The position numbers and the translations under genes were made by a program. The notes under the pieces are model-generated. The model did not search any database and was not told where the DNA came from. It was given only the letters and a program-made list of their open reading frames with translations. From Aquatica leii (Eukaryota > Arthropoda > Insecta > Coleoptera > Lampyridae), in NCBI GenBank assembly GCA_035610365.1, contig CM069435.1, positions 65,593,389-65,657,388 of the forward strand: a stretch of 64,000 nucleotides of DNA. Reading direction: 5' to 3'. Shown here in pieces: positions 12,890 through 23,559 of this stretch. Every line of letters starts with the position of its first letter. Position 1 is the stretch's first letter.

Positions 12890-14330
12890 TTAATTTATTC
12901 ATATAAACAAAAGAAATAATTAGATCCGACTATTATCCATAACCCAGACAGAACTCGACAATAAATGATTTACCTTCGTAGAGAACCAGATTTTAAAGAA
13001 ATCGTCAAATTACCAAACCTATTTAAAAAAAACAACACGAAAAATCGGAACGCAATAGTGCGGGGCAAGTGTCGTATAATTGACACTTAAGTATTACCTG
13101 CGTCGTTACTGAATAATGTCAGCGGTGAGTATTCCGTTCGTAAGGCCTTTCGATACGTGCAAAACCGCGACGAAATAGTACGCATTAAGTTAAAACAAAC
13201 GTATAAGCTAAACGTCCCGCATTATTCTCCATAATATTTACATGAAAATAAATAAATTCAAATTTTATTCCGGCTCCCGTCGACGGTAGTCGCGACACAA
13301 TTAATGCTTAGTTCAAGTTACTTAACCTTAACCTAAAAATTAAATATAATACACTTTCGTATGATAGCAGATATAATAATTATAATTAACACAGAAAACG
13401 TTCATGTGGGACACGTACGGTAGTAATACTTTGTAACAGCGACAATCGACTTATAATCAGCTTTCGCAGGTAAACAGATATTCTTTATATTACATCGTAA
13501 ACATAACCTCTAATCTGCGCGCTTAAGATTAGGTAAAAACTAAAACCCTCTGACCTGTGTAGAGAAGATACAACCGAGAGGAGAACCTCCTTGGTGGAAA
13601 CGTGGGTTCAAGTGCCTGGCTCAGTGGTTCGATAAGGGGTTGCCACTCTCGATCTCCTTCGACGGATGGTGTAACGATGTTCCTGTGGTTAGTTTTTATT
13701 ACCTGGTGGCAATAACGAAGTAAGCTTCTGGCCACACTGCAGCTGTTTGCGGGTAGAATAGAGCCGATACTTAAAAGGTGATGTACGATAGCATATCTTC
13801 GAAACATATACTTTACTATCAAAACTGAATTTTATGTTTAGAAGTTTAATGAGGAGAAAAAAAAAGCCTAAAAGACATGAAACGAATAAAGTTAAAAAGT
13901 GGAAATTAATGAAATCTTACCGTAGGTGGTGGGTGGCTTTAAAGTGGTTTGACCAAATGTGCTCAAATCCCAGAAAATCTGGAGTGTAAATGGGTCTACG
14001 ATATTCAAACTAACAATTCTGATGACCACATTCACATAATTTAACAGGATGGCTTGAATAAATCCCAAAATAAGGTTTAAACGAGTACCTCAAGACCACC
14101 ATGCACAATTGTCAAAAAGGAAACAAAATTAAAGATAAGAACTGTGGGGAAAGCCTAGTTCTATTCAAAAGTAATCACACTTCCTGTGATAAGAACATTT
14201 TTGAAAAGAGGATCAAAAGAGGGAAATTCAAACGAAGAAATATGCAAATTTAGAATAAGAGTAGAATTAACTGTAATTTAAGAATAGTTTTAAGACACAA
14301 AAAAAAGAAAGACAACAATTTGTGGACAAT
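12890..14330. other. Unassigned sequence inside the Tigger-like element
   Basis: This stretch separates the catalytic block from the C-terminal zinc-binding block and looks like one or more later insertions. A perfect hairpin with 7-bp arms, AAGTGTC and GACACTT, lies at 13068-13089. A plus-strand frame near 13545-13710 is open for about 55 codons and contains QPRGEPPWWKRGFKC. A minus-strand frame at 13529-13822 is open for 97 codons. Neither is recognised. I could not find clean ends for an inserted element. Confidence 0.35.
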
Positions 14331-14379
14331 AAAGTAAATTGTCGCTGTAACAACCTTAGAGCTCAAAAACAGATGAAGC

Positions 14380-14640
14380 GTAGTATCCTTTAGGATGACT
14401 CAGATACCAAACCTGTGGAAGATTTTAGTCAGAACAGTAATGATGTGGATGAATCCGATGCGGCATGTCTTTATTGTAACGAATTATATAGCAAATCAAA
14501 GCCAGGAGAGCATTGGGTATGTTGCCAATTCTGTAAGCAATGATGGTGCCACACTCGATGTGCTTACGTTGCAGCAAAAACTAAGGTGTTCTAATGTGAA
14601 TTTTGCACCGAAAATTAGATATGTCAACTTAGTCTGACGA
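14380..14640 (+). pseudogene. C-terminal Cys/His-rich block of the Tigger-like transposase
   Basis: Read in the frame starting with EDDSDTKPVEDFSQNSNDVD, this encodes an acidic linker followed by CLYCNELYSKSKPGEHWVCC, then CKQWWCHTRC and CEFC. This is a PHD/RING-like cross-brace spacing (CxxC, then a Trp-rich middle, CHxxC, CxxC). Comparable domains end some insect pogo/Tigger transposases. It lies directly before the right inverted repeat, which supports it being the 3' end of the same element. One internal stop is visible. Confidence 0.65.
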
Positions 14641-15077
14641 GTGCCATCTTACCCGTACACACAAATTGGTGTTTTATTGCTTTATTTCATCTATTAAGTT
14701 TCCCATAACGTTATGTTTCATTTTTGTGTTCCGTAAATAAACGTTTTAAATGTGTAGTCTGAGAATTTAAATCTTCAAATATTTGCCTCAAAAAAAAAGT
14801 ATGTCATCTTAAGCACAATTCCCCTATTGCTATAACCATAAAATGTTTATTGTATGATTAAATGATTAATTAAGTAAATGTAACTATGAATTCGAGTTTA
14901 TTTATTAATTTTTTTAGTTCACCCACGTACAGGAATGAATCACATCTGATTTAGTATACTAGACGACACGATGTCCCTTCACTTCAGTTTGAAGTTATAA
15001 AGTAACTTATACTAACAGCTGTAGCACGTGCGGTGTACGTGTTGCAAGGCTATATCTAATTTTGCGGAAAGAGCAAT

Positions 15078-15225
15078 AAAAAGTTGGAAAAAGCTTAAAA
15101 GCTTAGAAAAACTTAAAAACCGAGCCAAACTTGTATCCACAAACATCAACCCAAGTCAAGGTTTTGTTTTTAAAAAGCTTGTATTACAAAGCCAAGGTAA
15201 GCTTTTACGTTTCAAGCCAAGCTAC
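15078..15225. repeat. Degenerate CAAGCCAAGCTTTTA-type repeat, right block
   Basis: Units such as AAAAAGCTTAAAAGCTTAG, CCAAGGTAAGCTTTTACG and TTTCAAGCCAAGCTAC resemble the block at 10905-11035. The 69-codon frame crossing it (15028-15237) is Lys/Ser/Leu-rich because of the repeat and is not treated as a gene. Confidence 0.5.
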
Positions 15226-15620
15226 TTGTCTTTGTAAATCTTGATAACCAAACAAAGATCCAAGAAGAATTATAATTCAAACAAGTAAAAATAACTGATA
15301 GGTCCTAAAACGTTTTCATAGCAATTCAGAACTGTCCCAAAAGAAACTTTTATAATAACAGAAAAAATATTTAAACTGCGAATTTGGCATATAAAATTAT
15401 ACATAATAGTTCCTATTAAATTAACAAAAGAAATAAATCAAATGAGAATCACGTTTTCAAAAAATTACTTAAAACACTGTAAACAAAACATCGATAAATT
15501 TAAAAACGTCAAATAACTTCGAAATTACAATGATAATTTTTTACTGTATCAATTAACCAATAGAAAAATTTTATTTTATTGCATTTTTTAAAATTCAACC
15601 AATCATCAACGGATTACAGC

Positions 15621-15646
15621 GATAACACCACGGGCGTGGTGTTATC
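15621..15646. repeat. Perfect 12-bp hairpin
   Basis: GATAACACCACG, a 2-base centre GG, and CGTGGTGTTATC form a perfect inverted repeat. It could be the tip of a decayed palindromic element; the outer sequence is AT-rich and I could not extend the arms confidently. Confidence 0.7.
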
Positions 15647-15853
15647 AGGCATAAAGCAGACATGATATATTAAAATGTCAAATTAAATGTTAGATAGTAA
15701 ATCAATTCATAATGATGGATACACGGATTTGATGATATTTGTAACTACAAAATTAACTAAATTCCTTTAGAAAATACACCATAAAACACAATTAATTTGT
15801 ATTAATTGATTAAAAAACTTGGAAAGTAGTAAAAAAATTATTCATCGAATATC

Positions 15854-16002
15854 GAGCATTGATAATACTCAAAATTTTGTCGTAGAGAATGTTTCAAGCA
15901 GCTTTCTTGTAATAGCAGTCGGCCTTCGGCCTCGTGCTATTACCAAGAAACACGCTTTCAACAATCTCTATGACAAAATTATCTCGGTATTATCAATGCT
16001 CT
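15854..16002. repeat. Fold-back (palindromic) MITE-like element
   Basis: Two arms of about 73 bases pair with each other. The left arm starts GAGCATTGATAATA and runs through ATTTTGTCGTAGAG and TTTCTTGTAATAGCA to GGCC. The right arm is its diverged complement, ending TATTATCAATGCTC, with a TTCGGCC centre. The 61-codon open frame crossing it is an artefact. No transposase is encoded. Confidence 0.75.
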
Positions 16003-16089
16003 AGGGGTATTATAGCTGAAAAGTCGTGCTAAAATGTAACTAATAAATATAAACTTATAGCATATCAAAAGTAAATAAACGGTATAAGG

Positions 16090-16221
16090 TTACAGTACAA
16101 GAGACTCCATTTCGTGGCCATCTGGTTCTTCATAACCGGATTCGTTCGACATGTGATTCGAATCTGATTCTTGTTTATTCGATAACGGTAAGTTTCTAAG
16201 TCTTTTTAAAGACGATATCAT
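16090..16221 (-). CDS. Small acidic ORF of unknown function
   Basis: A 43-codon minus-strand frame starts at ATG and ends in TAA: MISSLKRLRNLPLSNKQE, then SDSNHMSNESGYEEPD, then GHEMESLVL. Its Ser/Glu/Asp-rich composition is unlike translated AT-rich noise nearby. I do not recognise it. It could be an exon of a host gene, the start of a mobile-element protein, or chance. No splice context could be fixed. Confidence 0.25.
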   Translation of the reverse strand: MISSLKRLRNLPLSNKQESDSNHMSNESGYEEPDGHEMESLVL

Positions 16222-16429
16222 GTTAACTTGGTTTTACAAATGTGATATAAAAAAATCAAAATACAAAAAATAGTGTAAAAAAAATTTTTTTGAGAAAAAA
16301 AAAGCAACAAAACAAAGAAACAAACAAGAAAAAATTTGTATGATGTAGAACGTGTATTTTTGTTTGTTTAATTTTTTCTTAATATACGGCTTAATAATAT
16401 TATACATTTTGTAGTTGTTAATATTGTGT

Positions 16430-16560
16430 TTTATTTGTATATAACTTAGTCTGAGGATGGTCTTTGGTTATTAAATGGACCGAAACATGTCTTCTTTTAT
16501 TAATTAATTAAAAAACGTTTTACTGTATACCGATATTGATTCTTTTTTTTTATTACATCC
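16430..16560 (+). repeat. Penelope-like or retrozyme-like 3' motif with hammerhead-like core
   Basis: CTGAGGA at 16451-16457 is followed by GGTC (16459-16462), a 15-base loop, GACC (16478-16481) and GAAAC (16482-16486). This has the order of a hammerhead ribozyme core: CUGANGA, stem II, GAAA. A single extra T between CTGAGGA and the stem departs from the canonical form. The surrounding AT-rich text resembles the 3' region of the Penelope-like relic at 46.5-47.3 kb, which has CTGATGATGAC at the equivalent place. Confidence 0.45.
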
Positions 16561-17742
16561 AATCCCATTGTAATTTTATGGATCTGCTTTTTGAAATAGT
16601 GCTCCTTGTTTTGTTATGAGCTTTTACATTAACCGATAAATGTTTTGATTTTTAGCTAAACAACAGTAAACAAACTCGAGGATATAATAGCTAAAGTTTT
16701 TAATGGCGATTGAAGTAAAACTTATTTGTTGTTTGTAACAAAAATTACTGAAAAGATTAAACGTAATTTAAAATAAATATCTATTCAGATTGTTGATTTC
16801 TCTCTTATTTTTATTTATTGACGAAAGAGTGAAATACTCCTGGATCCATGAGAAAATAATCAAACTCTCAAATTTACATCGACAACGTTCTATAAAACGA
16901 TGTGCATTTTCAAGGTTTTCAGTGACTATCCCTCTATTGTGAGCATTTGAAGTCGGTTTTTGTTAAAACAATTTTTCAATTTGAAAATGTAAGACACCCA
17001 AATAACTTATGCGCAAATGTATAATTGGTTGCATAAGCTGTAATAGAACTTTTCTTTTGACGAAATTTTATATAAATTTATATGGATTAAGTTCACGTGT
17101 ATTACAGCATTTACGTAATGAAAACTCAAAGATTTCCCTATTGCAGCAGCAGGAAGTTGTAAATTGCTTTCATAATCATTGACAAGCTACTTGTTATTTA
17201 TCGGAGAAATCAATGACATTACAAATAATATTTTGTGCTTCGGAATGAACAACTTTTGGGGTTCTGTTTTCCATGAATTAATACTATAACACCAAAAGTT
17301 ACGTTCATTAATAATTATTACTGGTTTTGTACTAGAAATACAATAAATACATTATTTTGTGTTGTAAATTAAATAAAAACAATTTTAACTTAAAAATACT
17401 TACCAAATATTGTAAAGGTCAATTGAACTAGATTGTTCTAAAAGAACAGATTTGTGTACAAACAAATGCAAAAACAAAGGTAATATGAAAAGTCAAAATA
17501 GCAACAATAGAAACCAAAATGTCAACAAAATAAATGTGCTTTAACAAATTGCTATACATGATTGGTTGACACAATTTATCCGATACTTCCATAAAAAACA
17601 AAATCTGAGTTACTCCCAAGTCGCGCCTAAATAAGTTTTATTTATGATAGCCACAATCTTCCATAATGTCCATAAATGTAAGCAGCATTAATATTAACAA
17701 ATTGGTGCTATAGGAATCGTAATATATTGGTAGTTGGATTTA

Positions 17743-17961
17743 CTAACCGCAAAAATTTAGAAAATGTATAGAATAATACACTATTGTAATCCACCAACAT
17801 ATATAGTGAAAAGTAATTATACCAGTACAATTGCAAAAATTACCACCCTTTTGGGGATCATTAGCAATAGGAAATACTCCCTGATGTGTATTTCGACAAC
17901 TATACTGATATTTGTTAAATTTTATACGTGGACCCATTAACCTCAAGATGGCGTGGACCAC
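17743..17961 (-). pseudogene. Possible relic of a Cys-rich (peritrophin-like) exon
   Basis: A 72-codon minus-strand frame contains YSCRNTHQGVFPIANDP, NFCNCTG and YICWW. The order Cys, Gly-x-Phe-Pro, Phe/Tyr-x-x-Cys, Gly, Cys is reminiscent of a chitin-binding type-2 (CBM14) domain, but one expected Cys is missing and the C-terminal part is poor. A pyrimidine-rich tract ending TCTAACTGCAG lies just upstream on the same strand. I treat this as a weak lead only. Confidence 0.25.
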
Positions 17962-19000
17962 AACACTTTTATATTAATATTAACGTTACTGCAGTTAGAC
18001 AAGAAGATACAAAATGTCCTACACAACTTTTAGAGTATCCTGTTCTTGTAAAAAATATTTTTATTTTACAATATTAATACATAAACAATATTGCTACTTA
18101 CAAGTGCATTCTGCGTCACTTACCTGAAACAAAAAAAATATTACAACACAAAAACATAACAAATGCTTTATTTTAGTTAGTTGTGTTGATGTTGTTTTAT
18201 ACTAAAATACAGTTTCGGTTTCGATATTCAACATCAACAATAATGTGCTATTGATTTATGTTTTTCATTAAGTTAGTGTTAGACTAAGTATAGTTGCGTT
18301 AAAAAAATTACAACTCATTAACAAGGTTTTTAATTCTCAAACAAAACTAGGTACTTTGTATATAACTTTTCATCCTAAACACAACTGAAGTTTCATTACT
18401 GTAATTATGATCATTAAATGAGGTAATAAATTTTTTTGAAAATAAAGTATTACATTCTGAGTGACGAGTAATAAACCAATAAACTAATAAAAAATTTGTG
18501 GCCATTGTGATGATCTTTTTATATCACCAGAACCGTTTGAACTTAAGTAAAAGCAAAATTGGAATATATTGAAACACATTACCAAATTAGATATTTCTGT
18601 AACTACGAGAAGAAATTTGAATTTTATTTAATGTACGACAAATCCAAACAATTGTGACTTTTTGCTAAGAGTTTAGTTTGAATGTAGTTCTATTTCATAA
18701 TGACAATGCTTTGACTTCAGCTTCCATGCCATATTTGGTCACTAAAGGGAGTTAATATGAATTTACTGGTTGGAATAGTCTAAAAAATAAACCAAGGCGA
18801 TTGCAAAGTTTTATGTTAGAGCCATGACTCTAAATTCAGAGTATATCTTTATCGTCGGCTAAAGAAATACTTACATCATTATTTATTGTTTCTAACAGCG
18901 ACTTTACTGGTACGTTAATTAATGTTCCAATTGCAGCTGAGTATCACAAATTAAAATTTAAAAAAAAATATTATCGCGACTTGTTAAAGTTAAAAGATAA

Positions 19001-19307
19001 TTCATTACAATTATAAAGCACAGTGAAGAACTTACAGACGAAAATAATTTTTATTACAACCCACAATTTTCCAGAGATTTTGAGAGATTTTTGAAAACCA
19101 TTTTATTAACATCTGGCTTTCAATACGGACAACCAAGAGAATCAATTGCTACAATTGAGAGTTATTTTGAAGACTTGAAACATTACACTCTTAAACAATA
19201 CTAACTTCTAATGAAATTGGATAAATTTATACCAATTGATATAAATGCTATAAATGAAATGATAACTTTGACTAACTACAATTTTGAACCTGAAACTGTT
19301 ACCAAAA
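19001..19307 (+). pseudogene. Unknown coding relic, exon A
   Basis: The plus-strand frame reads through SEELTDENNFYYNPQFSRDF, ERFLKTILLTSGFQYGQPRE and SIATIESYFEDLKHYTL, then a TAA stop, then DKFIPIDINAINEMITLTN and NFEPETVTK. Composition and phase look like real protein. It ends at a GT at 19308. The single in-frame stop at 19202-19204 means it is a pseudogene, has another intron, or contains an assembly error. I do not recognise the family. Confidence 0.4.
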
Positions 19308-19373
19308 GTAATTGTTTATACACTTATATCTATTTCTAATTACGTTGTACAAATAATATATGTTTTACTTTAG

Positions 19374-19481
19374 ATAAATTTCTTAATGAAGATTATATTG
19401 ACAGTCTAACACTAATAAATAAGATAACACCTGAAAAAGTAATAAAACTCCACAACGAGTACAAAAAAAATTCAAACAAAT
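19374..19481 (+). pseudogene. Unknown coding relic, exon B
   Basis: After a 66-base intron (GT at 19308, TTTTACTTTAG ending at 19373) the frame continues in phase: KFLNEDYIDSLTLINK, ITPEKVIKLHNEYKKNSNK. It then meets a strong donor, GTAAGTAT, at 19482. Short introns of this size are normal in insects. A further exon is expected downstream; none could be identified before 20 kb. Function unknown. Confidence 0.4.
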
Positions 19482-20094
19482 GTAAGTATGACTTATTGTT
19501 GTATTTACCAAACAGAAAAAAAATGTATTGTATTTAGGTACTTAAAATATAGTAAATTAAAACGGTATTTAAATAAATGGCTGCCACTCGAGATTTAAAA
19601 AAAATAAAAACATTCAAATCCAAAACAAATAAATTCTCAAACATTCTATAATCATATAAAAGTCGTTATTGCAATCATTTCTGTTCATGAATTTAAGTTG
19701 ATTTTACTTTTTAAACATTACGGACTGAAAACTGAATAGGACAGGGACACCAGAAACGTCAAAAAACGTCATATTACGAAACTTTACACACAGAAGACAA
19801 TAAAAGTGTTAAAATCCTTATATTGAAAAATGAAAATTTACAGAACATTTATGAACAAAAATGCGCCTAAAGTAATCGTGATTATGTGAGGAACACTACA
19901 AAGATACTCTATTAAGGTAAAAGTGATGTAATGAAAACGCGATCTAGTTGACTGGGTAGGTTTTAATTTATGTACCTTTACTTACATATTGAATTTTTAT
20001 AACCGTTTTGTATTGAAGTATTTATTTTGGAACGCACTACCAAATACAAAAGCTTTGTATAGAAACTGTATTTTCTAATATGTGCTTAAAATGT

Positions 20095-20640
20095 TTGCTA
20101 GACGTAAATTAGAAAACTTTAATCTTTTGTAACCGACTAAGTGTTTGCTGGTGATCTAATTTAGTATTAATTCCTAAGAATTTTGAAGAATTAGTGCTCA
20201 ACATTTTTTTCTGGGCGTTAAATTAGCATTAAACTTTGATTGCCTATAACTTTCAAACCAAGTTTTTGCTGATGCTCTGATATGAAGCACTATTAAGCGC
20301 TAACAAAGCACTAATTCTTAAAAAAAACTGTCAGAAATATTGTTCAATTTTTTTTGCTGAGCGTTAATTAGCAACTTTGACTACCTATAGCTTTGAAACC
20401 AAGCGTTTGCTGATGAAGCACTAATAAGCATTATCAAAGTACTAGTTCCTAACAAACTTTCAAAATTAATGCTCAACATTTTTTGCTGAAGCGTGAAGTT
20501 AGAATAAAACCGTATAAAACGTTTACCGCCTATAACTTTAAAATGAAATGTTTGCTGACAATCTAATATAAAGCACTAATAAGCACTAATTCATTACAAA
20601 TTTTCAGAATTAGAGCTCAAAATGTTTTGCTAACTTCACA
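20095..20640 (+). repeat. Tandem repeat, about 3.5 diverged units of 120-145 bp
   Basis: Landmarks recur in the same order: GTTTGCTG (about 20142, 20265, 20405, 20548), AGCACTAATAAGC variants, AGAATTAGTGCTCAACATTTTTTGCTG variants and CCTATAACTTT. Spacing is about 123, 140 and 143 bases, so units vary in length and have diverged. This looks like a small satellite-type array with no coding content. Confidence 0.75.
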
Positions 20641-20959
20641 GACCTGAAGTCGTCGGACAATTTCTGCAAAACTTTCTCCGTTTTATTAAAATGTTTTTGC
20701 AATTAACGCATGTTAACCAGCTGAAAGTCGTTCCTTGATACACAGAATAAACTGTTAGCAGATAATGTCAACTTTATACAAAATAATGTTGCAAAACAAT
20801 AAAACATCAAAATAGACAGCGATTCAAAACAATCGTGCTTTTTGCAATTTTAAAACAAACACAATCGTAAACTGATAAAAAATCAAAATCACTGTCAAAA
20901 GTTAGAACACACAACTAGGACCTTTTTCAAAGGTTAAAAAAAATTTATGAAACTAAAAA

Positions 20960-21190
20960 ATATTAAATAAAGCTCAAGTTGGTTATTAGAAATATAATTG
21001 GTAGTTTAACCAAAAATAATTTTTATAAAATGTTTCGATTCCCTCAAAATCAAAAAAGCAAAATCATCACTATTAAATTATTCGAAAAAGTAAAAGATTA
21101 TAACAAAGTAAGTATAATAAGATAAAAAAAGAAATGTTTCCGAAACCAGCAAGTAGATAAATCCAAAAAAACAAAAAACAAAAACATTAA
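20960..21190 (+). repeat. Dispersed repeat family, copy 1 (partial)
   Basis: The part with ATAATTTTTATAAAATGTTT recurs at 23.84-23.98 kb. The part with GAAATGTTTCCGAAACCAGC and AAGTAGATAAATCCAA recurs at 26.28-26.34 kb. The three loci together define one dispersed AT-rich repeat of unknown type. Confidence 0.6.
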
Positions 21191-23009
21191 ATAAGTATCT
21201 TCAAGTATCAAATTATGAGCGACACCGTTCATTATAAAGAATTGCTGCGCGCTGATAAAACATAGCTTCCAGTGACATATCTAAAGAGAAACCCGATCGC
21301 GTTATCTTAAATCCATGCACTTGAATAAACATCATGGCATGTAAATAGGCCGGCGTCACTATTTTTTTCCATTTTTGTAGTTCAATTTATTTGCCCTTTA
21401 TCTCTCCAAGAGGAACGGAAATTGTGCTCAGCATTGAATTAGTATTAAAAACTCTAAATTCAAACACTCCCAGCTGTTGTTTCCCATTGATAGCTTTAGT
21501 GGTATGTAATAGTTTAATAATAGTGCGAAATGATTACAAACTGGAGGGTACATCTTTTATAGAAAATTTTTCTAGAGAAGCACAAAAATGAGTATTTGGG
21601 CTGTGTTGGTAACGCTTAGGTTTTCTTTTCTAAGTGATGTACGGTAAGAAACACAAAGCAAGCAACAAAATCTCAAAACATCATTTCACAAAAAATATTT
21701 TCAAAGCAAAAAGTCCTTCGCAAAGATCAAATAATAATATTGTGCTCACAAGCATGTTATGCGTGAAAAAGTCCAAAAATTGAGATTCACGTCTACTGAC
21801 TGTCATTTTCTGCTGGCTTAGATATGATTGAGAGCATTCGGATAAATGTAAAATTTTCTCTAGACACAATCAATTTCAGAGCCAAAGTGGAACTTTCAGA
21901 AATTTAGCCAGGCTTTGATTGAATACGCTTAGATTAAATAAATCATTCACTAATTAAATATACAGTTGATATCGCGTGATTCCTGACAATTGTTTCACCA
22001 CACTCTAATTAGTTGACGCGCATTTTAAAAACAACAACGAAAGTAAATGATTACTGATTTTACCCGAGTTTTATAGCGGTTTACAGTTCAACAGCTAAGA
22101 TTATGACACGATTCGAGCTAATTTGCCACATCCTTTCATATGTAAAAATTGCAAAGTGGAGATTTCACATTTGGAAACGTGCATCCACTGTTAATAAATT
22201 GGATTTTTTTCAACAGTTTGTCGCGTTCGCGTTTCCCTGTCATATCTAAAGAAGACAGCAGATTGGAGTCGGAATAAAAACATTTTGCGACGCGAAATAA
22301 TCGACATGCCTTTTTATTCAATTCTCTAGGGGTTCTTAGCGTGATCTTTCGGCGTGAAAAAAGTAAAACTAATCTTATAAGCGACTTGTCAATTGCCAAA
22401 GACAAAGAAAACGAATATTAAATTTGCTCTCTCCGTTTACAAAAAAAAAACAAACAAAAAACCTCGTTTAAGCAATAGAATTAAATTTAAATAATCATTA
22501 TCATTTGTTTCCCGTTAGACAGTATCACAGTTCATCGCATCTCTTGTAAAATAATTAAATAAAAAGCTTACAAACGCATATCCAAATAAATTTAACTAAT
22601 GTGTGACCTTTTCATATGGCGCATAATCCTCAAATTGAAGACCACGTATTGCGATTTGTTGGTTCTTGACTGGACGCAGGTTGGCAACCACGTAACAATT
22701 TGTCACTAACTAATAACTTTATACAAAACGTACACTCAAAGAACAAAAAAATAATAATTATAATAATTTTTATTATAAAACTATAAATCAGGTTTATTAA
22801 ATTATTTCGTTTACGCATTTTAAAATTTGAACATAAATTATCAGTTTAATAGAACATGTGTGTTTCGGTCGAGTTGCTTTTGGTGACCGCCGTAGCTTTT
22901 TTTGCGGCTAAAGGTAGCTTTATCGATGTCGTAATATTACACACGCCACAATTTTTGTATTGAAATGATTTGCTTAATAACTTAAAATAACCAATAAGCT
23001 ATTACCTTA
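21191..23009. other. No recognised gene
   Basis: Only short open frames, none with a motif I recognise. The 89-codon minus-strand frame at 22136-22405 is the longest; it is basic, has no clear domain, and is not called as a gene. Confidence 0.4.
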
Positions 23010-23281
23010 AAACGGTGCAAGATAGAGGAAAGTTGCACATAAACATTTTTATAGAAGACAAAATTTACTATAAAAAAATCGACGGAAAGGTACAATCTCC
23101 TTCAATAGTTTAGAAGATGCAAGTGTGCAAAGTTACACGAAAAGATCTTACATTACATTAAAATTCTATAACTCTTAAACTATTAGATATAATTATACAC
23201 TTCCGCGGACTTTTTTTATAGTAAATTTTGTGTTCAATAAATTGTTTATGTGCAATTTTCATCTATATTGTACCGTTTTTG
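23010..23281. repeat. MITE-like element with ~70-bp inverted repeats
   Basis: The left end begins AACGGTGCAAGATAGAGGAA and includes GTTGCACATAAACA and ACAAAATTTACTATAAAAAA. The right end is its complement, with the same blocks in reverse (outer sequence TACCGTTTTT). Similarity of the arms is roughly 85 percent by eye over 70 bases. No transposase is encoded. I could not see a clear target duplication. Confidence 0.75.
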
Positions 23282-23559
23282 CAGCGTACCAGGCGGAAGC
23301 TCGCGCGGATCTAATTCTGCAATTACTATAATTATTTTTCATCACTGCTGAGTGAAATTAAGACTTATTCTATTTTTAAAGCATAAAACGAATCATAACG
23401 AATATCTTGTTTAATAATAACAAACAATGCATCCGAAAACTACAGAAAATGAAGTGAAATTGGGCACCTCCGCAAGTTCCAGCTTTGTTTCATCTGAGCG
23501 TTTCATCGTTTCGTTACATAAACCTTTGAATCATGCATCTTATAAGTGTTTTCAACACT

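Larger units (their letters stand above)
11405..14824 (+). mobile_element. Tigger/pogo-type DNA transposon
   Basis: Terminal inverted repeats match: GGAATTGTGCTTAAGAGGAC on the left and, on the complementary strand of the right end, GGAATTGTGCTTAAGATGAC. Each is directly flanked by TA, the target duplication of the Tc1/mariner superfamily. Subterminal copies of GGTAAGATGA occur near 11435 and 11763, with complements near 11803, 14645 and 14803. A 5' segment ends at a good splice donor (ATCAG then GTAAGT, near 11630), suggesting a spliced 5' leader. The coding part is a relic in two blocks, 11944-12720 and 14390-14640. Confidence 0.8.

Noticed and set aside
13580..13640. Sequence GTGGTTCGATAAGG resembling a tRNA B box
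   Set aside because: No A box or cloverleaf can be drawn around it.
15621..15646. Helitron 3' hairpin
   Set aside because: No CTRR-T end follows the hairpin on either strand at the expected distance.
22136..22405. 89-codon minus-strand ORF
   Set aside because: No motif, no promoter or splice context, and nothing that separates it from chance.
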